NCBI RefSeq assembly: GCF_024699925.1
Contig: NZ_JAJOMX010000001.1
Span: 3,696,001-3,760,000 of the forward strand
DNA from: Mesorhizobium sp. J428
GTDB lineage: Bacteria; Pseudomonadota; Alphaproteobacteria; Rhizobiales; Rhizobiaceae
DNA length: 64,000 nt
Direction: 5' to 3'
Shown: positions 61,921 to 64,000 of the stretch, piece by piece
Layout: every line of letters begins with the position of its first letter
Position numbering within the stretch: position 1 is the first letter of the stretch
Notes under the pieces: generated by a model
What the model was told of the DNA's origin: nothing
What the model saw: only the letters and a program-made list of their open reading frames with translations
Databases searched by the model: none
Made by a program: the position numbers and the translations under genes

Positions 61921-62372
61921 GTGTCACGCATGCGTCCTTCACCATCGAACGCGATTATCCCCAGCCGCCCGCCAGGGTGTTCGCCGGCTATGCAGACCCC
62001 GCCGCCAAGCGCCGCTGGCTGATCGAGGGAGAAGGCTTCACGGTGGAAAGCTACCAGCCGGGCTTCGGGGTAGGGGAGGCCGAACATTCAAGCTTCCGCT
62101 TCAAGGGCGGCCCGCTGATCACCAACGACACGGTCTACACCGATATCGAGGAGGGACGGCGCATCGTCTTCACCTACTGGATGACGCTGGAGGGCAAGCC
62201 GATGTCGACCTCGCTGGTGACGGTGCTGATCGAGCCGAACGGAACAGGCACCAGGATGACCTTCACCGAACAGGGCGCCTACAACGAGGGCTTCGCCGAC
62301 GTCGCCGGCCGCGAGCAGGGCACGCGCCTTCTGCTCGACGCGCTGGAGCGAGACCTGTCCGCGAACGGCTGA
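61917..62372 (+). CDS. SRPBCC (AHSA1/START-like) protein, right copy
   Basis: Second helix-grip protein (151 aa): FTIERDYPQPPARVFAGYAD, PAAKRRWLIEGEGFTVESYQ, VFTYWMTLEGKPMSTSLVTV and MTFTEQGAYNEGFADVAGRE. Its start overlaps the ArsR stop with CAGGAGACAGGTC as ribosome site, the same coupling as in the left pair. The two pairs therefore look like an ancient duplication in mirror image. Probably binds an amphipathic ligand. Confidence 0.92.
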   Translation: MSVTHASFTIERDYPQPPARVFAGYADPAAKRRWLIEGEGFTVESYQPGFGVGEAEHSSFRFKGGPLITNDTVYTDIEEGRRIVFTYWMTLEGKPMSTSLVTVLIEPNGTGTRMTFTEQGAYNEGFADVAGREQGTRLLLDALERDLSANG

Positions 62373-62455
62373 AAAGCGTTGGCACGCATGATGTCCGGAA
62401 CCAAGGCCGCGGGAGACGGTTTCCCCATCTCTCAACCGCTAGGGAAGGACGAAAA

Positions 62456-62959
62456 ATGGCCCGTGAAGAACAGACCGACAAGACCCCCGCAGAATTGATC
62501 GACCGCGCGTGGGATCTCGCCGAGTCGATCGGCATCTGCAACTTCAACACCTGGAACGGCCGCGAGCTCCACTCGCGTCCGATGGATGCCAAGATCGAGC
62601 GCGACGAGGAGGCGGTCTATTTCCTCACCGACGTGGAAAGCTACAAGGTCGATGAACTGGAGCGCTTTCCGGTATCGACGCTCTCCTTCGCAGACCCGGA
62701 CTCGTACAAGTTCGTCACGATGACGGGCAGGGCGAGCGTGTCGAACGACCGGGCAAGGATCAAGGAATTCTGGTCCGACGCCAACAAGATGTGGTGGGAT
62801 TCGGAAGACGATCCGCGCATCCGTCTCGTCACCTTTATCCCCGACGACGCCGAGATATGGGACAGCCCAGGCAAGGTGATCTCGGGTATCAAGATGCTTA
62901 CCGCCGCGGTCACCGGCGCCAAGCCGAAGCTCGGCGACCACGCCAAGGTCGCGATGTAA
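62456..62959 (+). CDS. Pyridoxamine 5'-phosphate oxidase-like protein (general stress protein 26 type)
   Basis: Split-barrel flavin- or heme-binding-fold protein (167 aa): AWDLAESIGICNFNTWNGRE, LHSRPMDAKIERDEEAVYFL, TDVESYKVDELERFPVSTLS, FVTMTGRASVSNDRARIKEF, MWWDSEDDPRIRLVTFIPDD. It matches the GSP26 group (YdaG-like), whose members bind FMN or F420 and are induced by stress. ATG 62456 has AAGGA upstream. It follows the SRPBCC gene by 83 bases and may be co-transcribed. Confidence 0.92.
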   Translation: MAREEQTDKTPAELIDRAWDLAESIGICNFNTWNGRELHSRPMDAKIERDEEAVYFLTDVESYKVDELERFPVSTLSFADPDSYKFVTMTGRASVSNDRARIKEFWSDANKMWWDSEDDPRIRLVTFIPDDAEIWDSPGKVISGIKMLTAAVTGAKPKLGDHAKVAM

Positions 62960-63013
62960 CGCCCTCGACATCGGGAGCCCGCTCGGCCACCTTCGCAGGT
63001 CGGAGGTGGCCGC

Positions 63014-64000
63014 ATGCATATCAGGGAATTTGCCGTCGAGACGTGGATGAATGCGCACGAGACACGGTGCGCATGGAACCTCGCGGAAACCTGTGTCGCC
63101 TCGATCACCGTGCAGGAACTGCTCGACCTTGCCGGCAAGGGCAATTCCTCCCTCGACGACCTTCTGCCGATGAAGCTCACTTACGGCGCCATCGAAGGAT
63201 CGGAGCGGCTGCGCGAGGCCATCGCCGCGCTCTACGAAACGAAATCGGCCTCCGACGTGCTCGTCACCCACGGCGCGATCGGCGCGAACGCGCTGGTGTA
63301 TCAGGCGCTTGTAGGCCCGGGTGACGTCATCGTGTCGGTCCTGCCTACCTACCAGCAGCACTATTCGATCCCCGAAAGCCTCGGCGCAGAGGTGCGGCCG
63401 CTCTGGCTGCGCGCGGAGGACGGTTTCCTGCCCGATCTCGACCGCTTGCGCGATCTAGCGCGGGGCGCGAAGCTCATCGCACTGACCAACCCGAACAATC
63501 CGACCGGCGCACTGATCGACCGTTCGATGCTGGAGGAGATCGTCGCGATCGCGCGCGGCGCAGGCGCATGGCTGCTCGCCGACGAGGTCTATCGCGGCGT
63601 CGATCAGGAGGGCGACGGCTTCACCGCCTCTCTCGCCGACCTCTACGAGAAGGGCATCTCGACCGGCTCGATGTCGAAGGCCTATGCGCTGGCGGGCCTG
63701 AGGCTCGGCTGGATCGTCGCTCCGAAGGAAGTCCTCTCGGCCGCGATGATCCATCGCGACTACAATACGATCAGCGTCTCGATGATCGACGACCATCTCG
63801 CCGCCCTTGCGCTGGAAGCGCGCGACCGCGTCTTGGCGCGCAGCCGCGACATCACTCGTGGCAACCTCGCCATCCTGTCCGACTGGGTCGCCGCCGAGCC
63901 GCTGATTTCCTGGGTCAGGCCGCGCTCCGGCACCACCGCCTTGCTCTGCTACGACCTGGACATGTCCTCGGTCGAGTTCTGCTCGCGCCTGCTCGACGAG
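63014..64000 (+). CDS. Class I/II PLP aminotransferase, 3' partial
   Basis: Fold-type I pyridoxal-phosphate enzyme; 329 codons lie in the window and the gene continues beyond it. Motifs: LTYGAIEGSERLREAIAALY, THGAIGANALVYQALVGPGD, TNPNNPTGALID, LLADEVYRGVD and the PLP lysine in STGSMSKAYALAGLRLGWIV. It resembles aminotransferases acting on capreomycidine-like or beta-branched amino acids. The ATG at 63014 has GGAGG 7 bases upstream. The final visible residues (CSRLLDE) should be near the C terminus. Confidence 0.9.
   Translation, partial: MHIREFAVETWMNAHETRCAWNLAETCVASITVQELLDLAGKGNSSLDDLLPMKLTYGAIEGSERLREAIAALYETKSASDVLVTHGAIGANALVYQALVGPGDVIVSVLPTYQQHYSIPESLGAEVRPLWLRAEDGFLPDLDRLRDLARGAKLIALTNPNNPTGALIDRSMLEEIVAIARGAGAWLLADEVYRGVDQEGDGFTASLADLYEKGISTGSMSKAYALAGLRLGWIVAPKEVLSAAMIHRDYNTISVSMIDDHLAALALEARDRVLARSRDITRGNLAILSDWVAAEPLISWVRPRSGTTALLCYDLDMSSVEFCSRLLDE

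Noticed and set aside
1..64000. CRISPR arrays, rRNA, tRNA, prophage or complete insertion sequences
   Set aside because: No regularly spaced repeats, cloverleaf-like sequence with a T-loop GTTCRA motif, or complete transposase was found on reading the window; short RNAs could still be missed without a covariance search.

Overview
The window is GC-rich alphaproteobacterial chromosome, most likely Rhizobiales (Mesorhizobium/Phyllobacteriaceae-like). Pointers are the DUF982 and Atu4866-type proteins, two tandem Ku genes, several CUT1/CUT2 sugar ABC systems and GGAAC-N16/17-GTT promoters of the general-stress (EcfG) type. No rRNA, tRNA, CRISPR array or intact insertion sequence was seen. Both ends cut genes: an aldo/keto reductase on the left and an aminotransferase on the right.

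Layout. 0-9 kb: a sugar (probably L-fucose-like) catabolic locus with dehydrogenase, lactonase, FAA-type hydrolase, a GntR regulator with two matching operator repeats, and a CUT2 ABC transporter. 9-13 kb: a recombinase remnant, a decapitated oppC and an oppD-oppF fusion gene whose 3' end is cut off and runs in frame into a large-subunit catalase. 11-26.6 kb: a stress and respiration island with catalase, DUF982, DUF2231, a sorbosone-dehydrogenase-like lipoprotein, cytochrome b561, a caa3-type oxidase with its CtaG factor, a ferritin-like YciE protein, two Ku proteins and a Crp/Fnr regulator. 26.8-31.3 kb: a CUT1 sugar ABC operon. 31.6-50.8 kb: a mosaic of small redox and detoxification operons, each beside its own regulator (LysR x3, AraC, MarR, TetR): SDRs, an NAD-epimerase, a molybdenum hydroxylase with a cytochrome c, MFS and DedA proteins, and a trio of exported enzymes.

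50.9-58.1 kb is the most unusual part. A carbonic anhydrase, an NCS2 permease fused to an anti-sigma-like ATPase domain and a methyltransferase form one operon. Opposite stand a STAS antagonist, a membrane-bound PP2C phosphatase and a solute-binding protein. Together they look like a partner-switching signalling circuit wired to a transporter. 58.3-64 kb holds a 2'-5' RNA ligase, a host-attachment protein, an Acg-like nitroreductase, two divergent ArsR/SRPBCC pairs, a PNPOx-like protein and an aminotransferase.

Seven otherwise normal genes carry a single 1- or 2-base frameshift. Three lie at short G/C runs, so sequencing error and real decay both need considering. A 39-bp motif present three times links the AraC regulator to the molybdenum-hydroxylase and MFS operons 6 kb away, and a perfect 16+16 bp inverted repeat overlaps the MarR promoter.
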